NCBI GenBank assembly: GCA_964577985.1
Contig: CAZOAR010000057.1
Location: 1 to 14,237 of the forward strand
DNA: 14,237 nucleotides
Direction of reading: 5' to 3'
Source: CAZOAR01 sp964577985
GTDB taxonomy: Bacteria > Gemmatimonadota > CAZMKB01 > CAZNLH01
This document shows positions 1 through 8,800 of this stretch, one piece after another; positions within the stretch are counted from its first letter, which is position 1; every line of letters starts with the position of its first letter. The notes under the pieces were generated by a model that did not search any database, had not been told where the DNA came from, and saw nothing but the letters and a program-made list of their open reading frames with translations. The position numbers and the translations under genes are program-made.

Positions 1-162
1 ATGGGATTCCCGACAAGCGGGAATGACATGTGAGGCGGGAACGTCATGTTAAGCGTAATTACTTATGACTCCGAATATGATTCGCCAGGTAGCATATTCC
101 ATGCACACCTTTTCCGCTTCTTCTGATCGTCATCTGTAGCGCCAGCAAAGAGTTATAGAGAT
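1..162. repeat. Left arm of a long imperfect inverted repeat bounding the window
   Basis: Read on the opposite strand, this stretch matches 14032-14211. Positions 1-29 are a perfect reverse complement of 14183-14211. Positions 63-162 align without gaps to 14032-14131 at about 80% identity by hand count, including a perfect 21-base block (111-131) and a perfect 14-base block (133-146). The part in between (about 30-62) is related but differs by an indel of roughly 18 bases. Positions 6-12 and 18-24 (ATTCCCG/CGGGAAT) form a 7-bp hairpin with a 5-base loop. The repeat starts at base 1 of the window, so its true outer edge may lie outside. It may be a dispersed repeat at which the assembly broke, or a terminal repeat of an element. 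No coding function is supported. Confidence 0.85.
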
Positions 163-202
163 CCAGCTAGATATTATGAGTAAACTTCTGCCACACGTAG
201 AG

Positions 203-232
203 TTGACAAGAGGCAGGAGAGTATGGTACAAT
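203..232 (+). promoter_or_regulatory. Sigma-70-type promoter of the S8 protease gene
   Basis: A consensus -35 TTGACA lies at 203-208. An 18-base spacer leads to TACAAT at 227-232, which is preceded by TGG and so has an extended -10 (TGn). Transcription would start near 239, giving a leader of about 60 bases before the protease ATG at 300. No hairpin or operator is obvious inside the leader. This is the best housekeeping-type promoter on the plus strand of the window. Confidence 0.65.
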
Positions 233-299
233 TAGTTACGGTGAATACCACGGCGAGCTATACTACGGTACTTTTTCACCAACACTGAGAGGATGATCC

Positions 300-2246
300 A
301 TGAAAAGCCCTTGCTGCCTTATGACGCCGGTAATACTTGTTTTGGCTCTTCTCATCCTCCCCATCGGGGGCGAGGCCTCGGAGCAGAATGTGGATGCCAG
401 TCTGCTGGAGGCATTCGACAGATCCGGTGACACCGAGCTCCTCTCCATAAACATCATCCTCAAAGAACAGGCTGCACAGCATGGGATTGCCGCCTCTACC
501 GAAGGACTGAGCAGAGAAGCCGGGAGAGAGCATGTGGAGAGTGTGCTGAGATCCATTTCCACCAGGACCCAGGCGGGAATCGTCTCCTACCTGAGGTTGA
601 TGGAGATGAGCGGCCAGGCGGCCGACATCTCCGCTCTCTGGATTGTCAACGCCGTGAACGCGAAAGTGACCAGAGCAGTCCTCGACAGGCTCTGCCGAAA
701 CGAGGAGGTGGCCTGGATAGGTTATAACAAAGAGGTCTATGCGCTCTCCGGTCTCTCCGGAGATGCCCGACTACCACTTCTCCGAAGGAGAGTGTCCGAT
801 GATGTCGCCAGGCGCGGAGAGGATCCAGCGTCTGCGCCACCCGACACCTCGTGGGGAGTGAAGTGGATCAACGCCCCGGCCGCGTGGAAGATGGGCTACA
901 GGGGAAAGGGCGCGCTCGTTGCCATACTGGACACGGGGATCTGGTACAGCCACTCCGATCTCGTTGGCAGGATCTGGACCAACAAGGGGGAAATCCCCGG
1001 AGACGGCATCGACAACGACGGCAATGGTTACGTCGACGACTATCATGGATTCGATTTCAACGCAGATGATCCCGATCCGACCGAGAACGGGATCGGGCAT
1101 GGAACTCACGTCGCCGGAACCGTCGCGGGAGATGGAACCGGCGGAACAATCACCGGCGTGGCACCTGAGGCAAAACTCATGGGTTGCAAGGTGCTCGACG
1201 ACAACGGATACGGATATGAATGGGATGCCTGGGAGGGGATACAATACGCGATCGACAACGGAGCCCAGATCCTGCAGGGATCCATCGGCTGGATTCACGA
1301 GCTGCACGCACCAAACAGGAGCGCATGGCGCTATCTAAGCACAAATGTACTCGCCGCTGGATCCATCATGTCATTCGCGGGGGGAAACGAACGTGGCTGG
1401 TATGCCCCGCCGGATGACATACGAACCCCTGGTGATTGTCCTTCGCCATGGCGTCATCCGGATCAGGCGCTCGCAGGCGGAGTGGGCGCGGTGGTCACAG
1501 TGGGAGCGACGGACTATCTATCAGACTCCTGCGCGTGGTTCAGCTCCACCGGACCTACATCCTGGTACTCTGTTGTGCCGTATTACGACTACCCGTTCGA
1601 CCCTCAGATGGGGCTCACAAAACCGGACATATGCGCACCGGGCAACGGGATCAATTCAACCATCATCGGCGGCGGGTACAGCGGTGACCGGTTGAACGGC
1701 ACATCGATGGCGGCACCTCACAACTCAGGGCTGATCGCGCTCATGTTGTCGAAGAACCTGGTACTCACACCAGCCCTTATAGACAGCATACTTCAGTCGA
1801 CAGCTCTCGATCTTGGAACAGCAGGCAAGGACAACGACTATGGTTCCGGCTTGATTCAGGCGGATGCCGCGTTGCTTGCCGTCCCCGAACTGAAGGGCGT
1901 ATCCATCAGAATGACATCGGCCGACAGCCTGATTACCGCGGGCAGTGATCTCTTTGTTGATGTAACATTCACGAACAGTCTATCGACTCCGCTGACATTT
2001 GATTTCTGGGCGGTTGCGGCAACACCCGGAAGCGGAGTTGTCCAGATACTGTCTCCCCTGCTTCAATCGATCGACGGGTACGAAACGTCGGAGACCGTCG
2101 TGACTATAACAATCCCTGGTGATGTTCCGTCAGGATCGTACGGGATAGTCGGATTAGCGGGAGGCCATCCCACCCAGATAATGGACCGAAACGGGTTCTT
2201 TGTTACGGTTGAGCCGCCAAATCCGTGGGAGATAGACGGGACATAA
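300..2246 (+). CDS. Secreted subtilisin-family (S8) serine protease with I9-like propeptide
   Basis: This is an extracellular or periplasmic endopeptidase of the subtilase family, 648 residues. An N-terminal signal peptide (hydrophobic core about 9-22, likely cut near GEAS, 24-27) precedes an inhibitor-I9-like propeptide (about 45-148). The catalytic domain (about 185-530) has the full triad: Asp211 in DTG, His267 in HGTH and Ser469 in GTSMAAPH, with oxyanion Asn363. An Asp/Gly/Asn-rich stretch at 235-248 resembles calcium-binding loops common in these enzymes. A beta-sandwich-like domain (about 531-638) follows. The start is supported by GAGAGGA at 287-293, six bases before ATG. Unlike its convergent neighbour it has no FlgD/type-A sorting domain at its C-terminus. 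The same frame stays protein-like after the stop (see 2268-2390), so the end may be truncated. The family assignment is firm; the substrate is unknown. Confidence 0.93.
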   Translation: MKSPCCLMTPVILVLALLILPIGGEASEQNVDASLLEAFDRSGDTELLSINIILKEQAAQHGIAASTEGLSREAGREHVESVLRSISTRTQAGIVSYLRLMEMSGQAADISALWIVNAVNAKVTRAVLDRLCRNEEVAWIGYNKEVYALSGLSGDARLPLLRRRVSDDVARRGEDPASAPPDTSWGVKWINAPAAWKMGYRGKGALVAILDTGIWYSHSDLVGRIWTNKGEIPGDGIDNDGNGYVDDYHGFDFNADDPDPTENGIGHGTHVAGTVAGDGTGGTITGVAPEAKLMGCKVLDDNGYGYEWDAWEGIQYAIDNGAQILQGSIGWIHELHAPNRSAWRYLSTNVLAAGSIMSFAGGNERGWYAPPDDIRTPGDCPSPWRHPDQALAGGVGAVVTVGATDYLSDSCAWFSSTGPTSWYSVVPYYDYPFDPQMGLTKPDICAPGNGINSTIIGGGYSGDRLNGTSMAAPHNSGLIALMLSKNLVLTPALIDSILQSTALDLGTAGKDNDYGSGLIQADAALLAVPELKGVSIRMTSADSLITAGSDLFVDVTFTNSLSTPLTFDFWAVAATPGSGVVQILSPLLQSIDGYETSETVVTITIPGDVPSGSYGIVGLAGGHPTQIMDRNGFFVTVEPPNPWEIDGT

Positions 2247-2575
2247 CGCTGATGGGGTGTTCATCCTATGTTCACCTATTTCGTCATCCAGGCGCTCGAC
2301 CTGAGCAACTGCGAGCCGGGGAATATCGTGCTGATCCAGGAACCGGTTCAGGACAACAGCAGGTTCAGGGAATCATCCCGCTTGAGGTAATTCCTGCTCT
2401 CTCCCACACCGTGACCGGTGCGGTACCATCAGCGCTGAGGGGCTCGCCGGCACCCTGGAGATGACCGGTCTACTGAACGTCCTCTGTCACAAAACACCTC
2501 AACGGGCTTCGCGCACAAGGGTTCCCGTTATCGGCGATCTCCTTTCGTTCGTTGAGCGGGTCCGCTTGCGGGTTG
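2247..2575. other. Convergent intergenic region between protease and propeller genes
   Basis: This 329-base stretch separates the 3' ends of two converging genes. I see no canonical hairpin-plus-T-run terminator. There is an inverted repeat GACCGGT (2413-2419)/ACCGGTC (2464-2470), with GGTGC (2417-2421)/GCACC (2450-2454) partly nested within it, which could fold on either strand and might act as a bidirectional terminator. The left part contains an open stretch in the protease frame (see 2268-2390). I see no RNA gene or other supported gene. Confidence 0.5.
2268..2390 (+). pseudogene. Possible decayed C-terminal remnant in frame with the S8 protease
   Basis: Two stops, TAA at 2244-2246 and TGA at 2250-2252, separate this open stretch from the protease gene, and it is in exactly the same reading frame. 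It encodes 40 residues starting MFTYFVIQALDLSN, with a protein-like mix of hydrophobic and polar residues. There is no convincing ribosome-binding site before ATG 2268. It could be a remnant of a formerly longer protease C-terminus cut off by nonsense mutations, or chance. I do not recognise the sequence. Confidence 0.2.
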
Positions 2576-4096
2576 CTACTTCCGCAGGACCATCTTCCGG
2601 GTAGTAGACGCGGTACCGGGGCTCTTCGAGTCCGATGTCGACATCCGGTAGAGATAGACACCGCTCGGCGCGGTCCGACCATCGTCATCCCGGCCGTTCC
2701 AGACTACGACGTGATCCCCCGACGGACGATAGCCATCGACAAGGGTTCGTACGCACCGTCCCCGGAGATCGAAGACTGTGATCTTGACTCTCGCCCCCTT
2801 CGTCGCCACTCGGTAGCTGATCCGGGTGCTCGGGTTGAAGGGGTTCGGGGCGTTCTGTCCGAGGGAGGTTCCTCGCGGCAGATCGGGGCCGCTGGATGGA
2901 CCTTTACCCAGTCCGGTCGTGTTCGCGTTCATGATCCAGACGTTGTCGGAGATCCCGCGTACTATAAGAGACCCCTCGCTGACGATGTAATTGGCCCCCA
3001 TCCCGGGGAAATGGTCCACCTCGTCCCCGGTCTCCGCGGAGAGGACGTAGATCTCGAGCGCATCCCAGGTCTGCCCCCCCCAGGTGCCAACGTAAAGGAG
3101 GCCGTTGGCGACAACCGGCGTGAAGGTTCCCTCCTGGTCGAACACATGCTCCCACTCGGTCCCACCGGTCCATGCGTCGAGACGGTAGACCCGTCCGAAG
3201 CCCGCGCCATCAGTCCAGATCGAAACGTAGAGCGCGCCGCCCGCGATCGCGAAGGGACCACAAGTATCGTCGGAGATCGATTCTCCGGGAAATGTCCGGG
3301 CCCATTTCACGCTGCCGTCCCGGCGCCGGACTGCGTGGACGGTATCGAATCCGCTCCGGAAGTAGAGGAGGCTGTCACCCGCGACGAGAAGACAGCGGGC
3401 GACCGGGAGAGAGACTCCCCATAAGGGCGATCCGGAGAAGCGGTCTAAGGCGTAAAGACTGTCGGGCCCGACAGCGGCAAACAGGGTGTCACCCACGACG
3501 GCGGGTGTGGGGCTCCCGCTGGAGGGCCGGCCCCAGAGGGTACTGCCCGTCTGGGCGTCGAGGGCGTAAAGGGAGTCGTGCCACGCGTTCGTGTAGATCT
3601 CACCATCCTGGAGCACCGGTTGAAGCATGTAGAGGCTCCCCATTTCGCGCTGCCATACGATGTGCCCGTCCCTGGTGTCAAGGCAGAGGAGGGCATCGCC
3701 GTGCTGGCCACCCACATAGAGGAGCGTGTCCGCTATCGCGGCCGTGTTGCTGGCCGAACCTCCTGAGCCAGGGATGAGGGTCTCCCACAGGATGCCTCCT
3801 GTTTCGATCGCCATGGCGACGACGGAGTTCGTGTCCTCCCGGCAGGTGAGATAGGCGATCCCGTCGTGTGCGGAGAGGCCCGCCGTGTAGGGGAGCATCG
3901 GGTACTCGACGTCGACGAAGGGCGGAGACAAGTCTATCTCCGTGCGGTTCCACCCGGTGTGCGCCGGGTCATGTCCCGCCATCGACCAATCGGAGGCCCA
4001 TGCCGGGGAATCAACGAGGATGACGGCTGTCAGGACCGCAAAGAGAACGGAGATCGAAATGGTGGCTGCAGCGGCACACTGAGATTTGTTTTTCAT
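2576..4096 (-). CDS. Secreted PQQ-type beta-propeller protein with FlgD-like C-terminal sorting domain
   Basis: This is an exported, non-enzymatic-looking repeat protein, 506 residues from the chosen start. ATG 4096 is preferred over the in-frame ATG at 4141 because a perfect AGGAGG (complement of 4105-4110) lies eight bases upstream and the protein then begins with a signal peptide (MKNKSQ..., cleavage likely after AWA near 34). Residues about 36-390 are repeated blades of the PQQ/PilB-type propeller, seen as recurrent LYALD..TGS.LW-type motifs (for example 176-188 and 214-226). Residues about 412-506 form a FlgD-type Ig fold, with NAPNPFNPST at its start, FDLRGRCVRTL in the middle and SGVYLYRM near the end, closing with KMVLRK. 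In FCB-group bacteria this tail often directs type IX-like secretion or surface attachment. The ligand is unknown; propeller proteins of this kind often bind glycans or other proteins. No quinone-dehydrogenase active site was recognised. Confidence 0.88.
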   Translation of the reverse strand: MKNKSQCAAAATISISVLFAVLTAVILVDSPAWASDWSMAGHDPAHTGWNRTEIDLSPPFVDVEYPMLPYTAGLSAHDGIAYLTCREDTNSVVAMAIETGGILWETLIPGSGGSASNTAAIADTLLYVGGQHGDALLCLDTRDGHIVWQREMGSLYMLQPVLQDGEIYTNAWHDSLYALDAQTGSTLWGRPSSGSPTPAVVGDTLFAAVGPDSLYALDRFSGSPLWGVSLPVARCLLVAGDSLLYFRSGFDTVHAVRRRDGSVKWARTFPGESISDDTCGPFAIAGGALYVSIWTDGAGFGRVYRLDAWTGGTEWEHVFDQEGTFTPVVANGLLYVGTWGGQTWDALEIYVLSAETGDEVDHFPGMGANYIVSEGSLIVRGISDNVWIMNANTTGLGKGPSSGPDLPRGTSLGQNAPNPFNPSTRISYRVATKGARVKITVFDLRGRCVRTLVDGYRPSGDHVVVWNGRDDDGRTAPSGVYLYRMSTSDSKSPGTASTTRKMVLRK

Positions 4097-4306
4097 GACG
4101 GTTTCCTCCTTCTTTCGCGACAGGGGAAGGACGGGAATCACCTCGAGCGATCAGACTCAATAAAAATAAGAGAAAACAGGGACGCGTACAAGATATTTTG
4201 TTCGTGTTCGAAGGTACGGATTTTTTTCCATTCCCTTCGCAATCGCTGAAGGATACTGGAATGATCAACGGATAGACTGACAGTGACTGCTGCGATTCCC
4301 GGATTG

Positions 4307-4335
4307 ATTATACCCGGTGAGTGGTGAGTCGTCGA
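4307..4335 (-). promoter_or_regulatory. Possible promoter of the beta-propeller gene
   Basis: On the minus strand a perfect TATAAT (complement of 4307-4312) lies 17 bases after TCGACG (complement of 4330-4335), a four-of-six match to the -35 consensus. Transcription would start near 4300, giving a leader of about 200 bases before ATG 4096. The -35 element touches the left arm of the hairpin at 4334-4362. The -10 is good but the -35 is weak, so confidence is modest. Confidence 0.35.
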
Positions 4336-4362
4336 GTACCGGCGGGCTCGGATCCGGTACTC
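4334..4362. repeat. Perfect 9-bp intergenic hairpin
   Basis: GAGTACCGG (4334-4342) and CCGGTACTC (4354-4362) are perfect inverted repeats around an 11-base loop. A weaker hairpin (4370-4380 against 4392-4405) follows at once. Both lie downstream of the COG3581-type gene ending at 4569, so they may help terminate or protect the 3' end of that transcript. There is no T-run for a classical intrinsic terminator. Confidence 0.6.
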
Positions 4363-4412
4363 TCATATTGATCCTGGTCGCTCGTCGGCCGCGATCAGGG
4401 GGATCGGATGGT

Positions 4413-4482
4413 CGTTTATTTCCATCCCAGGCCATACGGGCCCCGCGAGGCGCAGCGTAGCGTGGCCTGGAGGGAATAATCG
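4413..4482. repeat. Long imperfect intergenic hairpin (about 70 bases)
   Basis: CCAGGCCA (4427-4434) pairs perfectly with TGGCCTGG (4463-4470). The stem extends inward through TACG/CGTA (4435-4438 and 4456-4459, with a GCG bulge) and outward imperfectly through an A/T-rich arm (4413-4426 against 4471-4482). The GC-rich loop is about 4439-4455. It sits 87-156 bases past the stop of the 4569-5876 gene on the transcribed side. It may be a 3'-end structure of the operon, or a copy of a dispersed palindromic repeat. Confidence 0.6.
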
Positions 4483-4568
4483 TTATCGTGATGGAGTCGG
4501 AAACCGATGTGATCGTTGAATCCGGGATGGGTCAACCGCGGCTGTCGAGGAGACGAATCACACATTCC

Positions 4569-5876
4569 TCACACAGCCACCTTCTCCGCTCCGACTTTGA
4601 AGGAAGACGGAAGTTCCCTCCTGATCACCTTCCTGCGCATATAGGTCTCGGCGAGCTTCATGAATATCCCCACGTTGTCGTCGATATCGGATTGCGCCTC
4701 GTCACACGTGAAGGACCTCACCGGGATCCCGTCATGATCCCTGCTCACGTTGTGATAGAGATCCTCACCGAGCCCTCCGTGCATGCAGGTGAATGGACTG
4801 ATGTCAATCGCGCCGTCCGCTCCATGGTGATAGAAGCATATTATCTCTCCGATATTGAGAACACTCTCCCCCGACACCTTTTCGGGCGGCAGGTACGGGC
4901 GGCAGTTCTCAAGTATCTCCTCGGTCCCGGGTTCTCTGTAACCCTGGAAGTCTTCTTCGAATGGCGCCATCAACAGCGCTTCGTCCCGTCGCTGGAATCG
5001 CGTCTTGATTCCCGACTTGAGCAACGCCTTGAAGCGCGTCATTCCACTCATCGTCCGCTTGATTCTCCAGCGCTGCTCCGTGTTGGTGTACCACACCCAG
5101 CCTGTAACTCCCGATAGCCAGGCCTCACCTCCGTGGGCTTCGATCTTCCGGATCAACTCTTCGTTGCTGAAGTGGTTGAGTCGGCAGAATATCTCCCCCA
5201 CCACGCCTATCAGCGGCTTCACCGCGCTGTGGTCGACGACGACATCTCTGTACCAGTCCCTTACCTCGCTCAACGCCGTGACGATTCGACCGAACTTCTC
5301 CTTGAGAGGCTCACCCTCCACCTCGATCACGTCCGAGAGCCTGCTCAGGGCTCGATCATGCACCCGGTCGACATCACCCCTGTTCACCTCGTAGGGTCTG
5401 GTTTTGAGGAGCATCTTCCTCAGGACATCCGAGGTAACGACCGCCCACCATGCCGTCCGCACGAAGTTGCCTGCGTGTTCACCCAGTTCCTCGTATCCGG
5501 TTTCACTCGTCGGCGAGAGAATCATGACCTCGTCGAGACCCAGCTCGTTGAATATCTTCCTCTGGAACTGACTGTATTGCCCGAAACGGCAGGGACCCGG
5601 CGCGGTCGGCATGAAGAAGGCCGTTTTTTCCGGCTTGAAACCGGGCATCTCGGTAACCTTGAGGAAGTCACCTATCGTGACAATCTCCGGATAGCACTCC
5701 TCGCCGGATGTGTACTTTTTCCCAAGCAGCAGTGTCCTCCCGTCCGAATCGGGAGACGGTTGCGCGTCTATCCCGATCGACCGGAACGCGGCCGACAATG
5801 TCCTCGCCGACCCGAAGTCCATGTGCGGGATGTAGAGTCTTCTTCCTTTCAAGCTATGTTTTCTTGTGCCCACCAT
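4569..5876 (-). CDS. COG3581-type acyl-CoA dehydratase activase-related protein
   Basis: The 435 residues match the C-terminal section found in many long 'acyl-CoA dehydratase activase-related' proteins (COG3581), relatives of the 2-hydroxyglutaryl-CoA dehydratase/benzoyl-CoA reductase cluster-binding subunits. Conserved features include LYIPHMD (14-20), KYTSGEECYP with Cys61, GPCRFGQY with Cys96, Cys231, and the tail pair Cys347 (CFYHHGADGAIDISP) and Cys364 (CMHG); Cys391 follows. Some of these probably ligate an Fe-S cluster, by analogy with the superfamily. The start overlaps the end of the upstream activase gene by 28 bases, with AAAGGA eight bases before ATG, so translation is probably coupled. 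In many genomes this domain is fused to its partner in one polypeptide of about 1400 residues. Here the two are separate, together 1467 residues. The substrate is unknown, and no canonical HgdA/B dehydratase subunit gene is present in the window. Confidence 0.82.
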   Translation of the reverse strand: MVGTRKHSLKGRRLYIPHMDFGSARTLSAAFRSIGIDAQPSPDSDGRTLLLGKKYTSGEECYPEIVTIGDFLKVTEMPGFKPEKTAFFMPTAPGPCRFGQYSQFQRKIFNELGLDEVMILSPTSETGYEELGEHAGNFVRTAWWAVVTSDVLRKMLLKTRPYEVNRGDVDRVHDRALSRLSDVIEVEGEPLKEKFGRIVTALSEVRDWYRDVVVDHSAVKPLIGVVGEIFCRLNHFSNEELIRKIEAHGGEAWLSGVTGWVWYTNTEQRWRIKRTMSGMTRFKALLKSGIKTRFQRRDEALLMAPFEEDFQGYREPGTEEILENCRPYLPPEKVSGESVLNIGEIICFYHHGADGAIDISPFTCMHGGLGEDLYHNVSRDHDGIPVRSFTCDEAQSDIDDNVGIFMKLAETYMRRKVIRRELPSSFKVGAEKVAV

Positions 5877-8800
5877 CTCAGGAATCCTTTGCTGTCTAGA
5901 TAAGCCTCAACCCTCGTCATCGTGCCCGCGTCCGCGCCATGCTCGTCGAGCTGCAGGGTCAGATACGGTTTGCGGCACGCATCGGGTGCGAAGTGTTTGA
6001 TGAAAGAATCGGGACCGCACTTGAAGTTCGTGAAATAGATCATGTGGAGCCTGGGCTCCCGAGCCACAATCTTGGCGGCGGCAAGTATCCGCCTGCCATA
6101 GTTCCAGAACATGTTGCTGTTGATGTCGCGGATGTTGACACTATCAACCGGCAGAAAATCCATCGGGATGACGTTTATGCCATAGTCGCTCCTCAACCTG
6201 TCGGGAACATTAAGGCTTATCTCGCGGTCGTAGATGTTGTACGCTCTGCCCACAAAGACGACTCCATTGTCCTCTTTCTCATTGAGCAGTCTCAGGGCTT
6301 CCCTGCCCAGTTCCAGCTTTCTTGTTTCGAAGCGTTCCTGCGCTTCATAGGCAAGGTTGACCGCCCTGTCACTCTTCAGCCATCTCTTCCAGCCAAGGCC
6401 GGAGCCTCGAATCCACTCCCTGATCTCCTTCTGCACGAATTGCTTTCCATAGCGGTAATGGACCGTAGGGATGAGAAGTTTGTCGGCGTGCTCCCTGAAG
6501 ATGGGAGAAAGACGCAGCACGAAAGGAAGGCTCTGTCCCCATATGCAGAGGTACGACTCGACCTTCATGTCGGGAGTCTCCGAGTTGATGAGGTTGGGGC
6601 TGAGGATATATTCCACCCCCTTGTCGAGGAGATTCTGGACGTGCCCGTGTGCGATCTTCTTGGGGTAGCACGGGTCGGATATGCAGGCCTGAAGCCCGTC
6701 ACGCTTGATCTTCTTGTTTGTTACGTCGGAGAGCTGCACCCTGAACCCCAGCTCACGGAGCAACGTGTTCCAGAACGGGAACCTGTCATAGTAGTACATG
6801 CTCCTGGCAAACCCAACTACGGGACCATCGCCGCCATCCGGATCATATCCATCCATGAGCAGTTCTTCCCTCTCGGCGATCAGGTCTGGTATGACGGGAC
6901 TTCTGTCTGTCTTGGCCTTCTTCCTGAACTTGTAGGAGCACTTATCGCCCCAGTACGTCTTCTCCTCTTCCACCGTGAAGACCTGCACGTCACAGAAATT
7001 CGAACACGATTTGCATGAGATCTCTCTGATCGTATAGTCCACGGCCTCAAGGTCGTATCCCCGGAAACTCGACTCCTCGGCCAGGTGTTCCATTCTCTCC
7101 TTCACCAGGATCGCCTCACCATAGGCGCCGAGAATGCCATTGTGAGGGGGTACGATCACTTTCTTCCCCTCTTCACCCAGGATCATCCCCATCGCCGCGG
7201 CTACTGAGTCGTTGTAGGCCGTCCCGCCCTGGAAGAAGACAACATCGCCTATCTTCCTTCCCTTCACGACGCGGTTTATGTAGTTATAGCAGACGGAGTA
7301 TGCCAGCCCGGCCACGATATCGTCGACTGTTCCACCATTCTGGAGGCAGAAGTTGACGTCCTTCTCCATGAAGACGGTGCAGCGCTCGCCGAGATTCATC
7401 GGGGCTTTTGAACGAGCCGCGCGTTCGGCGAACTCGCCTATGATCTTGATGCCCAGTTTTTCAGACTGCTCTTCAAGGAACGAACCGGTCCCGGCGGCGC
7501 AGGCCTCATTCATGTGGAAATCGACCACGACGCCGTTGTCGATGCTGATGTACTTGGCGTCCTGACCTCCGATATCAAAGATGGTATCGACCTCAAGATC
7601 AAGGAACTTTCTCCCGATTATCATCGCGCCTGTCTTGTGTGCGGTAATCTCATCGTTGACCGTATCGGCACCGATAAGCTCCCCAACGAGTTCCCTGCCC
7701 GAGCCGGTGGTTCCCACGCCTTTGATCACGATCTTATCGCTATAGAGTTCCTCGATCTCGTGGAGCCCCTGGTTGACCGCCTGGATAGGTCTGCCGTTGG
7801 TCTTGAGGTAAATGCCATGGATGAGCACTCCAGATTCATCTATCAACGCCAGATTCGTACTTACCGAACCTATGTCGATCCCGAGATAGACCGGGAATCC
7901 CGCTACGATCTTCTCAATGGGATAATCCTCCACCCTGTCACGCAGAAGGACCGTGTTCTCAAGATGGAGGGGCTCCTTGACCGAAAAATCTGCCTTTTCA
8001 CCCGAGAGAAAATCCTCGATTTTCTCCAGCCTGACACCCTGAAAAGAGGAGTCCGAACGCGCGCTGGCGGCGGCGTCCCTGTCGATAAGAGCGGCGCCGA
8101 CAGCACCTATCCACGCGTAGTAGTCAGGAATGATCAGTTGATTATCGTTCAGTTTGAAGGCCTCTTTCATCGCGGCTACGACTCCCTTATTCTCCGCTAC
8201 TCCCCCCAGCATCACCACTGGAGCTTCCACCTTCTTTCCCTTCGTGAGGCTTCCCTTGAAATTTCTGACGACCGCGTCACAGAGGCCCCTCAGGATCTCG
8301 GGCGGTTGATCACCTTTCTGCTGCACGTGAATCATGTCTGATTTGGCGAAGACAGAGCATCTCCCCGCTATTCTTGACGCCTTCTCGGCACCTGCCACTA
8401 TCTCCCCGACATCCTCGATCCGGTAACCGAGACGTGAGGCCTGCTGGTCCATGAAGGAGCCGGTGCCTGCGGCGCAATCTCCATTCGTGGCATAGTCATT
8501 GATCCCCATGAAACCGTCGTCCCCCGGTTCGAGGTCGATAAGCTTGGAGTTTTCTCCACCCATCTCGAAGACGGTCTTCGCCTGGGGATAAAGAGCTCCA
8601 ATCCCCTTCACGATAGCAAGAAATTCATTCTCATGGCCGACATCAAGAAGACGTGATATCTGCCTCCCTCCGGAGCCTGTGGTCCGTATACCCCCAATGG
8701 CTTCATCCGGGATTGTCTCCTTCAGCTCACTCAGAATCTCGAGGATGACCGCCGCGGGCTGTCCCTTTATTCTCCTGTATCTGGAGACGATGATAAACCC

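Noticed and set aside
2225..2464. Plus-strand frame of 79 codons overlapping the protease end
   Set aside because: It starts inside the protease gene in another frame, has Arg/Pro-rich composition and no start signal.
2552..3424. Long plus-strand open frame (290 codons) opposite the beta-propeller gene
   Set aside because: It is antisense to a gene with clear signal peptide, propeller repeats and sorting domain. Its product is rich in Arg, Pro and Gly with no recognisable domain, typical of mirror frames in GC-rich genes.
4413..4482. Integron attC-like site
   Set aside because: The hairpin lacks the GTTRRRY and RYYYAAC core sites, and no integrase or cassette array is near.
5133..7018. Two long plus-strand frames (5133-5903 and 5939-7018) opposite the activase genes
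   Set aside because: They mirror codons of well-conserved proteins on the minus strand, lack ribosome-binding sites and show no family motifs.
7514..8341. Plus-strand frame of 275 codons opposite the first ASKHA region
   Set aside because: It is antisense to the conserved ATPase motifs, with no start signal and no domain.
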